From Cenococcum geophilum 1.58 (lineage: Eukaryota > Ascomycota > Dothideomycetes > Gloniales > Gloniaceae), in contig KV748233.1 in NCBI GenBank assembly GCA_001692895.1, forward strand, positions 806,001 through 870,000: DNA of 64,000 bases, written 5' to 3'. A program made the position numbers and the translations under genes. Of this stretch, positions 50,415 through 61,400 are shown piece by piece; the first letter of the stretch is position 1, and each line of letters starts with the position of its first letter. The notes beneath the pieces were generated by a model. That model saw nothing but the letters and a program-made list of their open reading frames with translations, was not told the DNA's origin and did no database searches.

Positions 50415-50465
50415 TTACCTTAATTTAATTAATTAATTAAATTGTTTATAGTGTTCGCTAGCTAG

Positions 50466-50725
50466 TTATTTAAACGGTTATCTAGCTCTAGCGACGGTTA
50501 TTTAGCTCTAGTAACGGTTATATAGCTCCGGCGATAGTCGCCTAGCTTTAATAACAATTGTTTAGCTTTAGCGACAGTTATCTAGCTCTAGTAACGGTTG
50601 TTTAGCTCTAATAATAGTTATCTAGCTCTAATAATGGTTATATAGCTCTGGCGACGGTTATTTAGCTTTAGCGATAGTCGTCTAGCTCTAGCAACGATTG
50701 TTTAGCTCTAGCAATAGTTGTCTGC
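50466..50725. repeat. About 20-bp tandem repeat of copy B
   Basis: About thirteen imperfect units of the form 'tagctctagcgacggttatt'. It is the reversed counterpart of 1509-1615 and 52674-52798, and is longer here than in the other copies. Confidence 0.8.
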
Positions 50726-50980
50726 TAGCTATTATTCTGGTGTCCCCCTAAGTAGGGAGGATATAAGGAAAAAGGGTAAAAAATAAGGTAGCTACCTAGG
50801 TATATATAGGGGGTATACTTAGTAGAGGTTTATATAGAGGCTATTAGGAATATAGCGGAGACCTAATATAAAGCTTTATATATAGCCTTATATAGAGCCT
50901 TATATAGAGCTTTACGTAAAGCTTTATACGGAATTTTATATAGAACTCTAAACTTTATATAAAACTTTATGCGGAGCCTT

Positions 50981-51221
50981 TATATTAGGAAAAAATTTAC
51001 TAGCATCTAATTTTACTTTTCTGCCATTTTAGCATTTTCTAGCATTTAGTAACTAAATGCTAATACTTAATTATAAATGTAGTATTTGGCGGCTAAATGC
51101 TAGTACTTAGTAATAAATGCCGCATTTAGCTGCTAAATGCTAGAAAATGCTAGAAATGCTAAAAAAATGCTAAAATGGCAAAAAAGTAAAATTAGATGCT
51201 GGTAAATTTTTTCCTAATATA
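50981..51221. mobile_element. 241-bp palindromic MITE-like unit at the end of copy B
   Basis: Both ends read 'tatattaggaaaaaattta' (the right end inverted). The inverted similarity runs inward for about 65 bp through 'ttttacttt.tgccattttagc'. The centre is rich in 'ctaaatgc'/'gcatttag'. Only one arm is present at the start of copy A (1007-1080). It is either a MITE that became the end of a larger element or a duplicated, inverted end. Confidence 0.6.
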
Positions 51222-51788
51222 CGGCCTATTTTAGGAAAAATAAGACCTATAAAATTATTAGTAACCGTTACTACTAGCCTAGAATAGCTATAAATATTAA
51301 CCGTTATATATAAAACTGTAATAGTTATTATAGGTTTATAATTCTATAAGATAAAACCTTAGGACTATTAAAACCCCTTCTAATACTAGAACGCTCTTAG
51401 CAGTATATCTTTATAGATTTTTATAAACTACCTTTAGACCGTAATAGATATAATATAGTTATAATTTTAGTTAACTGCTTTAGCAAGCGCCCGTTCTTAA
51501 TTCCCTATTATAAAAATATTAATACTAAAGAGGCGGCCTAACTATATATCTACTACGTCTACTAAATTTATAGACTACTAGATACTATTATCTCTAATTA
51601 TAGGCTGTAGTTTATATTAGCCTTTTAAACTAAGTTTACTTAAATCCTAGGTATTAAACTAAAGCTTTCTATAGTATATTACCTCTAAATAAACAATTAG
51701 ACAAAGATTATAAACTAATACCTAGATTAAAGGCTCTGGCTCTTTATTAACTACTTCTAAAATAACTAGGCTAAACTATTACCCCTTT
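51220..51788 (+). mobile_element. Gypsy B piece 5: integrase core
   Basis: This plus-strand fossil of an rve-type integrase runs from the zinc-binding tail through the catalytic core. Visible parts are 'FIDFYKLPLDRNRYNIVIIL' at about 51415, 'YVYQIYRLLDTIISN' type sequence at about 51550, and 'KLKLSIVYYLQINNQTKI' at about 51660. It resumes right after copy B and is cut at about 51788 by copy C. It is heavily broken. Confidence 0.75.
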
Positions 51789-51849
51789 ATCAGGAAAATA
51801 TTGGTAGGATAAGATTTAAGTAGACTTTATGTAGTGCGTTTCGCGTAAT

Positions 51850-52170
51850 TGATATGTAATTTGACTGACTTAATACGTAATTAACTAACTTGACACGCAA
51901 TTAACTAACTTAATACGCAATTTAACTAACTTAATACGCAATTAACTAACTTAACACGTAATTTAACTAACTTAACACGCAATTAACCAACTTAATATAT
52001 TTAAAAGTTAAATAATACGTAGTTAACCTACTTAATATATTTAAAAGTTAAATAACACGTAGTTAACCTACTTAATAACTTTAAAAGCTAACTATATATT
52101 CCTTAACACAAAGTTAACCTATTTAATAATTTTAAAAGCTAACTGTATATTCCTTAACATGCAATTAAGG
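51850..52170. repeat. 20-21-bp tandem repeat, then about 50-bp units
   Basis: About eight units of 'aattaactaacttaatacgc' (20-21 bp) run to about 51985. Three longer units follow, built on 'cttaatatatttaaaagtta'. The array is present only in copy C. Confidence 0.8.
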
Positions 52171-52208
52171 TAAAGTTATATACTAATTACGCAATCTTAT
52201 ATAATCTT

Positions 52209-52545
52209 ATATAGTCTTATTACTTAGAGGCTCTATATAAGGCTTTATATAAAGCTCTATACGAAGCTCTATATATAGAGGCTTTATATAAGGCTCTGCA
52301 CAAGGCTCTATATAAGGCTCTATACAAGGTTTTATATAAAGCTCTATATATAGAGGCTCTGCACGAAGCTCTATATAAAGCTTTATATAAAGCTCTATAT
52401 AAAGCTCTATACGAAGCTCTACGTATAGAGGCTCTATATAAGGCTCTACGTGAAGCTCTATATATAGAGGCTCTACACAAAGCTCTGTATAAGGCTTTAC
52501 GCAAAGCTCTATATACGGAGGCTCTACACAAAGCTCTGTATTAGG
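52209..52545. repeat. GCTCTATATAAAG minisatellite of copy C
   Basis: Units of 11-21 bp on 'aggctctatata'/'aagctctatata'. The longest and cleanest version of the repeat seen at 1-215, 1296-1366 and 50866-50985. A 103-codon open frame on its minus strand is a periodicity artefact. Confidence 0.9.
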
Positions 52546-52845
52546 TCCCCGCTATATTCCCAATAGCCTCTATACATATCTCTACCTATATAGCTGCCTT
52601 ATTTTTTACCCTTCTTTCCTTCCTTACTCTATACATCCTTTTTACCTAGAAAGGCACTAGAACGGCAGCTAGTAAAGGACCGTTGCTAGAACTAGATAAC
52701 TATTACTAAAACTAGACGACCGTCGCTGTCGCTAGATAACTATCGCCAGAGATAGACGACCGTCGCTAGAGCTAGATAACCGTCGCCAAAACTAGACAAT
52801 AATAACTAGCTAGCGAATACTATAAACAATTCAATCAATCGATTA

Positions 52846-53131
52846 AATTAAGGTAGTATAGATAGGTAAGCATAAATAGGGAGATGCTAATAGGTAGGTA
52901 GATATAGATAGGTAAGCAGATGCAGATAGGCAAGTAGATGTAGATAGGCAAGTAGATATAGATAGGTGGGTGGATATAAATAGGTAAGTAAATGCAAATA
53001 GGTAAGTAGATATAAATAGGTAAGCAGATGCAAATAGGCAAGTAGATATAAATAGGCAAGTAGATGCAGATAGGTAGGCAATGTAGGTAGGTAGGTAAAT
53101 GGGTAGGTAGGTAAGTTAATAGGTAAATAGA
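52846..53131. repeat. TAGG microsatellite of copy C
   Basis: About 285 bp of TAGG with 'tagataggtaagtagatg' variants. It is more diverged than the arrays of A and B. Confidence 0.9.
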
Positions 53132-53443
53132 TAAAAAAGAACCATCGCTATATTATATTAAATTATCTAAAATAATAATATTTATTTTGCTAGCCTTATA
53201 AATAGCTTTAAAGTAGCTTTTATTTATTTAAAATATACTATTAGTATAAAAGAGGTAAATATAATTATAGTTGCTAAATACATAGATTGCTAGCAGGTTG
53301 CGCGTAGGCTATATATAGGCTACGTGTTAAAAAAAACACAATATAGGCTAGTCGGTCGAGTTGCTAAATGCCCTTAACTACGCGCTAATTGCGTTAACTA
53401 CTAGCTATTAAGGCTATTAGTAGGGTATTATATTTTGCCGATA

Positions 53444-53683
53444 TTATAGACTATACCTAGGCGACTCTACCCTATAACTCTACCAGATTTGCCCCTATTT
53501 AACTAAAAATAGGCTACTTACCCCGTACTAGCTTTAGCTAAAAAAGATTAAAAGGACCCTAAACTATATACGAAAAACTATCTTATAAGGAAGCCTAGCA
53601 GTACGCTAAGCGCTTAAAAGAAGCCTAGATAATAGCCTACGTAAATCTAAAAAAGGCCTAGAAATTAATAAAATAGTAGATAA
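53444..53683 (+). mobile_element. Gypsy B piece 6: integrase C-terminal part
   Basis: This short plus-strand reading is typical of the end of fungal Gypsy integrases ('ATLPYNSTRFAPI' near 53470; 'KLSYKEA' near 53575; an alpha-helical, Lys/Ala/Leu-rich tail). It ends where the 5' LTR of Gypsy C copy 2 begins. This is the rightmost identified part of Gypsy B; any further part must lie beyond the window. Confidence 0.65.
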
Positions 53684-53908
53684 TATTAGGTAAAACCTAA
53701 GTAGATAGTTATATAGCTATAAGGTATAGGCGACCCTAAAGTAACCTAGGGGTGACTCGCTTATAAGGCACGTACTCTATATATACCTAGGGAAAACCCT
53801 TTCTACCTTATATATAGACTCCTCCTTTTCCCTTAAGGATTTGTCTCTATCTATACAATATATCTATTATTCTATTATTAGACTCCCTATCTATATTCTT
53901 ACCTTACA
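53684..53908 (+). repeat. Gypsy C copy 2, 5' LTR
   Basis: Starts 'tattaggtaaaac', ends 'ttaccttaca'. It aligns along its length with the split LTR of copy 1 (13138-13184 plus 18779-18962). Confidence 0.88.
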
Positions 53909-56900
53909 TTTAAATCCTTACTAATCCCCTTAGAAGGATAGCCGGTTTAATTTTTCTATAATGCCTCTAAAAAGAAAACCGACGCCTATACCTAATGGTA
54001 ATACGCTAGTAATACGACTATAGAACGCCTTAGGATCTAGTATAAACGAAACTACTAGAAGTATACTAGTAGCATCTAAGCCATTTTCTAAATCTTAAAA
54101 CGATTAGATATTTATAAACGCTAAAGACTAGTTTGACTTATATACCTAGGCTTAATAGGAGCTTAGTAAGGTTACTAGTGTCCTACCTAATACCACTAAT
54201 ATAAAGGAGCTAGATAAGCTAGTTAAGAAAATAGCCAACTTACGGAGCATTATTGATTTAATAAAGCCCTCCTATTACCTCTTTAGTAAAGAGTATAAGT
54301 TATATAGCGAACGTATACGCCGAATAAATCTTAATACCCTAGTTAAGAAGTTACTACCTAATATTAGTAGTACTACTTAACAGCATTTTAACCAGTGGAT
54401 CGCCACAGTTAAGAGCCGATTTAGGGTTAATGACGCTAACTATAACTGTAAGTAATATACGCGCTAGGCCATCGAAGGTTTTATAAAAGAGAAGATAATT
54501 ACCTAACTAGTTTATTGCTAGTTAGGCATTAAGGATAAGAGTCCTTTACTATAGGATAAATTTAAGACTATAGTCTAAGATTAGATTAGGAACCCTATAG
54601 TAAGACGCTTTAATAACGCTATAATGTACTATATAGCTGTTATAAAGGAGAACTAAAGGATTAACGTCTTCCTAGCCCGTATATATAGCTTAGAGGACCT
54701 CTTTTTATATACCCCTTTTATTAATCCTAAATAATAGGTAGACTTTTAGTTCTTATATTTCCTAGCCCACCTATAAGTAGAGCTCTTTTACTAGAACTTC
54801 GCCTAATAGGTAAGAACCACTAAAGACCTCTTTAACGAAATCCGCTATATAAAGTAATTGCTTAATACTATAAAGCTTATAGAAGATCGCGTAAGTAATA
54901 GCGGCAAATTATTGTATATAAAGCGCGGCCGCAGTATAGGCTTTATAGAGTTAGGCTTAGGGAATAAAACTTAAAAAGGGCGATGCTTTTTTAAGTAAAC
55001 TCCTAGGGAGACTACCTAAAAGCTAGATGGCTTAGGGGACCCCCTAGACGCTAGTACTATATAGGCAAGTTAAAGGACCGTAGGTAGCCACTATAAGGAA
55101 TACTAAAAGTAGGCTAATAAAGAGAAGTTAGCTTAGGCTTTAAAAAACCTAAAGCCCTAGTAGCGTATCTCTTTTAACTATAACTAGGGCCTAATATAGA
55201 GGGAGAGAAGAACCGTATTGTGGTATATATTGTAATAGATACGCCTTAGGGCGAAGTCTACCTACGTGCTTTATATAATAATAGGTATTAAATTAACCTC
55301 ATTAATTAAAATATTGTCTGTAGGTTTAACCTACCTATACGCTACGCGCTATGTTTACGTAAACCTATTATACGTTTCCTTAATAGTAACTAGATAATAA
55401 TCTAGGATACTTATAATCTAACAGTTACTACTAGCGACTTTTAGGGTACCTTTTACACCATTAGCCCGTAGACCTTTTAGGGCGGCTTATTTAATAGTTA
55501 TAATATAGTTCTTAGATAGGATTAGCTTGCGGAAGTAGATCTACTAATTAGCTTCTATTTTAAACAGTTTATCTAGGGTACTTTAGACCCTAGACGCCTT
55601 TAAATAGTTACCCTTAATGCTCTCCTAGTAGATATTAAGGCTAGCGAAATAGTCTATTCACTATAGCTAGAAGACCTTTTTTTTTACGCCGGTTGTAAAT
55701 ATAATAGAAGACTTGTTATTACTAGCAGTAAGTACCTATGCAGACCCTTTAGACATAGAGACACTGGTCGTAAATATAGTAAAGGACCTACTGTTATTAG
55801 CAGCGAGTACTTATAGAGACTCTCTGGTACTAGCGCAGATCACCTATACATAAGGGGGAGGTGATTAAAACCCCGAAACTATTAAGTATACTATAGTAGA
55901 GCTATATACACTCTCTATACAAGCACACCTGTAAAATGTATATTGGCCGTATTTTTCTCTCCACTAGCTCCTAGAAGCATACTATTACGCAATAGTTACT
56001 TTAACCTCTATAGCCCCTAGCCTACTAGAGGTATATAAGGAGGAAATTAATGTTTTCTTTAATAAGCTAGCAAGCATACTACCGTAGAACTCTAAGTATG
56101 ACTATACAATTAACTTAAAAAAAGGCAAGACGCCACTATAAATACCCCTCTATAACCTCTTATAGAAAGAGTTATAGATCTTATAAGAGTACCTAGATAG
56201 TGCTCTTAAAAAGGGCTAGATTAGGCCTAGTAAGTTACCTACTAGAGCGCCTATCCTCTTTGTGCCGAAAGTAGACGGTATAATGCGGCTATGCGTTAAC
56301 TATAGACGCCTAAACAAGATCACGATAAAAAATCGGTACCCCCTACTGCTAGTCGGCGAGCTCTTTAATAGGCTTAGCTATATAACGATATTTATAAAGC
56401 TAGATCTTTATAATGCGTACTATAGGATTTATATTAAAAAGGGAGACGAATAAAAGACTGTATTTAAGACACGCTACGGTCACTTTAAGTACCTAGTAAT
56501 GCCCTTTAGTCTTACTAACACCCCTATAACTTTTTAGAGCTATATTTATAAAACTCTAAAAACCCTAGTAGATACTATCTGCGTAGTTTACCTAGATAAT
56601 ATTCTTATTTACTTAAATAACGAGGATAAGCATGTTAAGTACGTTAAGTAGGTACTACAATAACTCTGCGCTTGGGGCCTATATACTAAACTATTAAAAT
56701 ATATCTTTTATACTAAGAACGTTAAGTTCCTAGGCTTTATTATTACCCTTAGGGGTATGATAATAGACCCTAACCGCGTAAAAGCTATTAAGGAATAGCC
56801 TAAGCCTAAGTCCTATAGAGATATCTAGGTCTTTCTTAGCTTTGCTAACTTCTATAGGCGATTTATTTAGAACTACTTAGATACCGTATACCCCCTATAC

Positions 56901-58193
56901 GCATATCTTATATAGGTATATCGCGACCCAACGTTAGATAGGGAGAAGAAGAAGAAGTATAAGTTAAAAGGGCCTACTAAATAGTATTAACCCTAGTCCT
57001 AGCCTAATGACGCGCAGTAGACGTTTTATAAGCTACGCGCTGCGTTTATATAGGCTCCTCTACTTCGCTACTTTAACCCTAATTTACCTCTAATAGTGAT
57101 TACTAACGCTTCTAATTATGCCTATGGCGGTATACTTCTACAGCCTTTAGGGTAAGGAGATTAACCCTACTAGCACCCAATTGCTTATTATAGTTAAAAG
57201 CTTACTAGCCTAGAAGTATAGTATAATATATATAATAAAGAACTACTCGCTATAGTGTAATACTTTAAGACGTAGCGCTATTACCTTAAATACACCGCGT
57301 ATGTAACGCATATGCTCTACAATTATAATAATCTTAGGTACTTTATAACCATTAAGAGCTTATCTACTTACTAGGCCCAGTAAGCTAAGGAACTAGCTAA
57401 GTTTAATTTTAGGATTAAATATAAGCTAGGTAAGATAAATCCTACTAATATACTATCCTGGCACCTAGATTATACTAAAGGCCTTAAAGATAGTAGTAAG
57501 AGGATAATCCTTAATACTATACTGCTTATATTGTAGTAAAAGTTGCGGGTTATAGGCCTTATAGGCAGCCCTAGTACTATTATACTAAACTAATAAGTAG
57601 TATATATATAGTATATAAGCGACCCTTATAAACTTAGCGCCGGTGGACTAGAGCGTCCTACTATTTTCTTTAAAACCACTCTAACTAAGCTAATAGCGCT
57701 TAACCCTAGGGAAGACCCCTTAGCCTAGGCTATGGTCCCCCATAATAACCTAGTAAGTTATCTATATATTATATATTACTTTACTAACACCGACTTTATG
57801 TAGAGTCTCGTGCCATAATAAGAAGTAGTAGTAGCTGCTTTAGCCAAAATGGCGTTTATAGAACAACCCCCTAAGTTACTAGTTAATTTTATTTATAGAG
57901 TATAAAAAAGGGACGCCTTTATACGCTTTATATATAATTAGTTAATCTAGGAATAAGTTTCTACTAATAATAAGGACTATACCCTTAATAATTAAGGACT
58001 CCTAAGGCAAAATAATAAGGTCTAGGTGCTAAATTATATACTACTATAATAGGAGATCCTTAAGCGGAATTATAATGATCCTATAGGCGGCCACTATAGT
58101 TTTAACCGTACTTTTAAGGTAATTGTGTAGAAGTACGCTTAGAACAGCCTTACTTAGGACCTCTGCAAATACCTAGATAATTATAATACCTAT
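53684..58193 (+). mobile_element. Gypsy C, copy 2 (5' part)
   Basis: The 5' LTR (53684-53908, 225 bp) is undisturbed and shows the empty site of Copia 2 (53726-53730). Then come gag from 53961, protease (about 55250-55620), reverse transcriptase (about 56230-56660, including a VNYRRLNKI box and a YLDN box), and RNase H (about 57095-57240) running into integrase across the empty site of Gypsy D (57245-57249). It is cut at 58193 by Copia 1 copy 2; the rest lies outside the window. It is broken many times but slightly less AT-rich than copy 1. Confidence 0.87.
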
Positions 58194-58411
58194 TATATAA
58201 TTATAGAACCTAGTATACAAACGCGTATTTACGCGTTCGTGCACTAACTACCTACGTGCTACCTAATTAGGGGGGAGGCGCGTTAGTATATAGACCACGT
58301 AGTCTACCTTAATAGAATTAACAGTCACCATCGTCTAAAAGAGTATACGATACTATACGTATTTCGTGCCCCTGGATATAACTTAATTATATTATTAAGT
58401 TAATATAAACA
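58194..58411 (+). repeat. Copia 1 copy 2, 5' LTR
   Basis: Starts 'tatataattatag', ends 'aatataaaca'. It matches the reverse complement of 6431-6701 except for an internal loss of about 50 bp around the 'gtgcactagatatataag' segment. Confidence 0.85.
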
Positions 58412-61400
58412 CTAATCAGTAAGCGCGCATAGATTAGTAATTACTTAATACCTCCTACTAAGCAATACACGACAGCGACCACCTATTTAGACTCCTAGTA
58501 CAACCTACTAAAAGGTTAAAAGTTAGGGATTACGGACCTATCACTAACTCTATATACTTATTTAAGTCTTAGTATGGTTTACTAGAAGTTTATAAATACA
58601 AATACAGACTTTTACGGAACCCCCTATTTTTAACCCCCTTAAACCTTAAACCTCTTCGGACCTTACGGAAACCTTTTACCCTTCTATAAACCGTTATGGA
58701 CCTATTAATCGCCTTTACGGACCACTATAAGACCTCTTAAACTATTACAGACCCGCTAATTAATTTTACGGACTGTTATAAGACCTCCTCCACCCGTTAT
58801 AAGCTACTACTACCTACTATAGCTTATATAGATATACAACGCTATATAATATAGCAGATATAACTAAGCAAATTAGTAAAGGTTAAAAGAAGTAGAGTTA
58901 GGGAGTTAACCTCACGTTTACGAACGGCGTTAATAACTATATTAATTTCAAAATCCTTAAATACGGATACTATAAGCTTCTAAACAACGACCTATAGAAG
59001 TAATATAAGGAAGACTTTACGGACTTTACGGAAGCTATTCTTAAGGCCTATAACCCTACTACCATCCGTAACCTACGAACCCTTTTACGTTACTAAGGTG
59101 TATAGGTTAAAAAGGATAAATAAGTCACTATTATATAGTCCTTATACGACATAATATAGAAGAAAGACCAAACAAAATAGACTAAAGAGGAAATCCTAAA
59201 CTAGGTTAAAGTTACTAATAAACTCTTTACTTCTCCCAAACTTAATAGTATTGCTAGCCTTATACTTAACCTACTTAACTAAATTCGTCCTATAAACCTA
59301 AATAATTTTAGAATTAATCTTATAGGCTAAAGTATATCTAGTACTTAAGTTACGGACTGCAATACCCCCGTAACCTAAATTACGGACTATAATACCCCTA
59401 TAAACCAAAATACGGACCAAACCCCTTCCGTTATTTAAGTTATAGATTTGTAAACTATCTAAGTAAAGACCTATAGTAAGGAACTAGCTAACCTAGCTAA
59501 GCTCTATACCGACAAATCTAAGTACAGCGGTGAAAATAACAACTTTAACTTTAAACTAACTATCTTTACGGACCTCTGTTAGAAGGCTAATATTCTTAAA
59601 TAGGAGTTTAGCCAAGCCTACTCTACTATGCTGCGTGGCCTAGCATTTAACCACTACTACACCAACCTTAAGAGTAATCCCCTTAGTGTCCCCTTTAATA
59701 AGCTATATAAAGCCATATGTAACTACTTTAAAGGACCGGAATATAAGCGCAATATCCTTACCTAATAGAATGCGACTAAGTTACAGACCGTAATAGATAA
59801 GAACACTAAAAAATCGACTATAGAGTGCCTGTAAATCCTTATTAAAGACCTCCGCTACCTATAGCACGGTCTTAATATTAAGCTTTAAATAGACGACTTC
59901 CTGTATAATAAACTTATTACGGCTTGCTAGGAAATAAAACCCTATAAATACGCCTATTATAAGCCCGCAGATACCGTAGCTAGCCTTATTAATAATTTAT
60001 AGTCCTCTATTATAACGTATAAAGCCTTAAACCTACTAGGCAGCACTTAAGCCTTTATTACGGATATTTAATATCCGTAAATAGACTTAGACGTCTACTT
60101 TATAAACCGCCGCTACCGCTAGCAGCACCTATACCGACTAAGTCCTACCTATAACCCCCGTAGTAACCCCTATATAAAAATATACCCCCACAAACAAACC
60201 AGCCAGAAGTGCTTTATATGCGGTAAGGAAGGATATTAGTCTATAAGGCATACCTGGGAAGAACGTAATAAGTCTAGAAAGAGACTTAATAGCTATATTA
60301 ACTAGTTTATTTTAGAATATAAAGGAAAGGAAGTAGAAGAGCCCCCTAATAAGTTAATAGAAGCCCTTATAATTAACTTTAACTTAAACGCTTAGAAATA
60401 AGAGACCTTAAAAACATTTCTAACTACTTTTAAACCTTTTACGGACAGCTAAGTCTTTAATATTACGACCGTATTAGCCAACCGCTTTTTTATACACTTA
60501 ATTGCACCTAAAAACTAGCCTATAAGTATACCTATTAGACCTATTACGGACGTTATAGACCCTAAATAGGACCCATTTACATATATTACTACAGAACGCT
60601 ATACCCCTAAAGAATTCTATAGCGTTATAATCGATATAGGTGCCTTTAAGAAGTCTACTATAGGTTACGGATAATACCTTATATATAAGACCACCGTAAA
60701 TAATAATATAGACATTAATACTATACAAACTAGGGCCGTAAACGTCTAATTCGGCATTAGCTTAACCGCATTAATTAGATTAATTAAAGTTAAGACCCTA
60801 ATTAGCCTAATTAACTTCTATATAGTAAAAGCGGACACCCCTTTCCTACTCTACCTTATGGACATGAATAGACTATAGGTTTACTATAATAATGTTATGG
60901 ATACCCTAATTGGCCCTATAACTGCCCTAAAAAGCAAGAATATTACCCTACTAATTACACAATAATTTAGATACGCGTTCCTTATATAGGGAGAGACTTT
61001 ACGGACCTATATTTAGGAATTTTTTTAACTATAACCCGTACTACCTCACCAGTATGGAAATCCACCGCCTATACCGCCGTTTCGGCTACCTGTTAGCTAA
61101 AAAGCTGTATAAAGTCCTTAAACGTTCTAAACATAACAACATTAATAGGAAGGCAATTAACTACCTAACTAAATACTGCTCCTTCTGCTAGAAATACAGA
61201 CGTTCCCCAGGCTGATTTAAGTTTACTCTTTATAAAGACCTTAATTTTAACCACTTAGTGTACGTAGATATTATGTACATTAACGGCAGCCTAGTATTAC
61301 ATATAATTAATAAGGTAACCCGCTATTAAGCCGCCCGTTAGTTATAAAATATATCTATAAAATATACTTAGGACATTTTACGGACATGCTGGATTAATAT

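Larger units (their letters stand above)
49568..51219 (-). mobile_element. Satellite-bearing non-coding element, copy B
   Basis: This insert of about 1,652 bp splits the Gypsy B integrase region. The ends are inverted: 'ttaagaaaatttttactag' on the left, and 'ctggtaaattttttcctaat' on the right. TACG flanks both sides (49564-49567 and 51220-51223). Read on the minus strand it has the same order as copies A and C: palindromic end (51221-50981), GCTCTATATA minisatellite (50985-50866), 20-bp array (50725-50466), TAGG array (50414-50004), then a 30-bp tandem array (49800-49671). It has no coding potential, so it must be non-autonomous if mobile. I know no named family with this build. Confidence 0.65.
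51789..53443 (+). mobile_element. Satellite-bearing non-coding element, copy C
   Basis: This insert of about 1,655 bp splits the Gypsy B integrase. The host reading stops at about 51788 and resumes at about 53444. Left end 'atcaggaaaatattgg' and inverted right end 'atcggcaaaatataat' are weakly alike. The core is collinear with A and B: 20-bp tandem block, GCTCTATATA minisatellite (52209-52545), 20-bp array (52674-52798), TAGG array (52846-53131), then 'accatcgctatattatatta', shared with copy B. The ends differ from copy B although the length is almost the same. A stem ('gtaggctatatataggctac') and 'gtgttaaaaaaaacac' follow at about 53305-53340. No coding potential. Confidence 0.55.

Noticed and set aside
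52220-52531. 103-codon minus-strand frame rich in 'YRAL/YKAL'
   Set aside because: It is the translation of the GCTCTATATAAAG minisatellite; the protein repeat simply mirrors the DNA period.
52835-53081. Two overlapping minus-strand frames of 'PIYIYL' and 'LLTYLY' repeats
   Set aside because: Both are products of the TAGG microsatellite read in different frames.
56262-56453. 63-codon open frame with reverse-transcriptase residues
   Set aside because: It is a real piece of Gypsy C copy 2 reverse transcriptase, but only a fragment of a fossil, not a separate gene.
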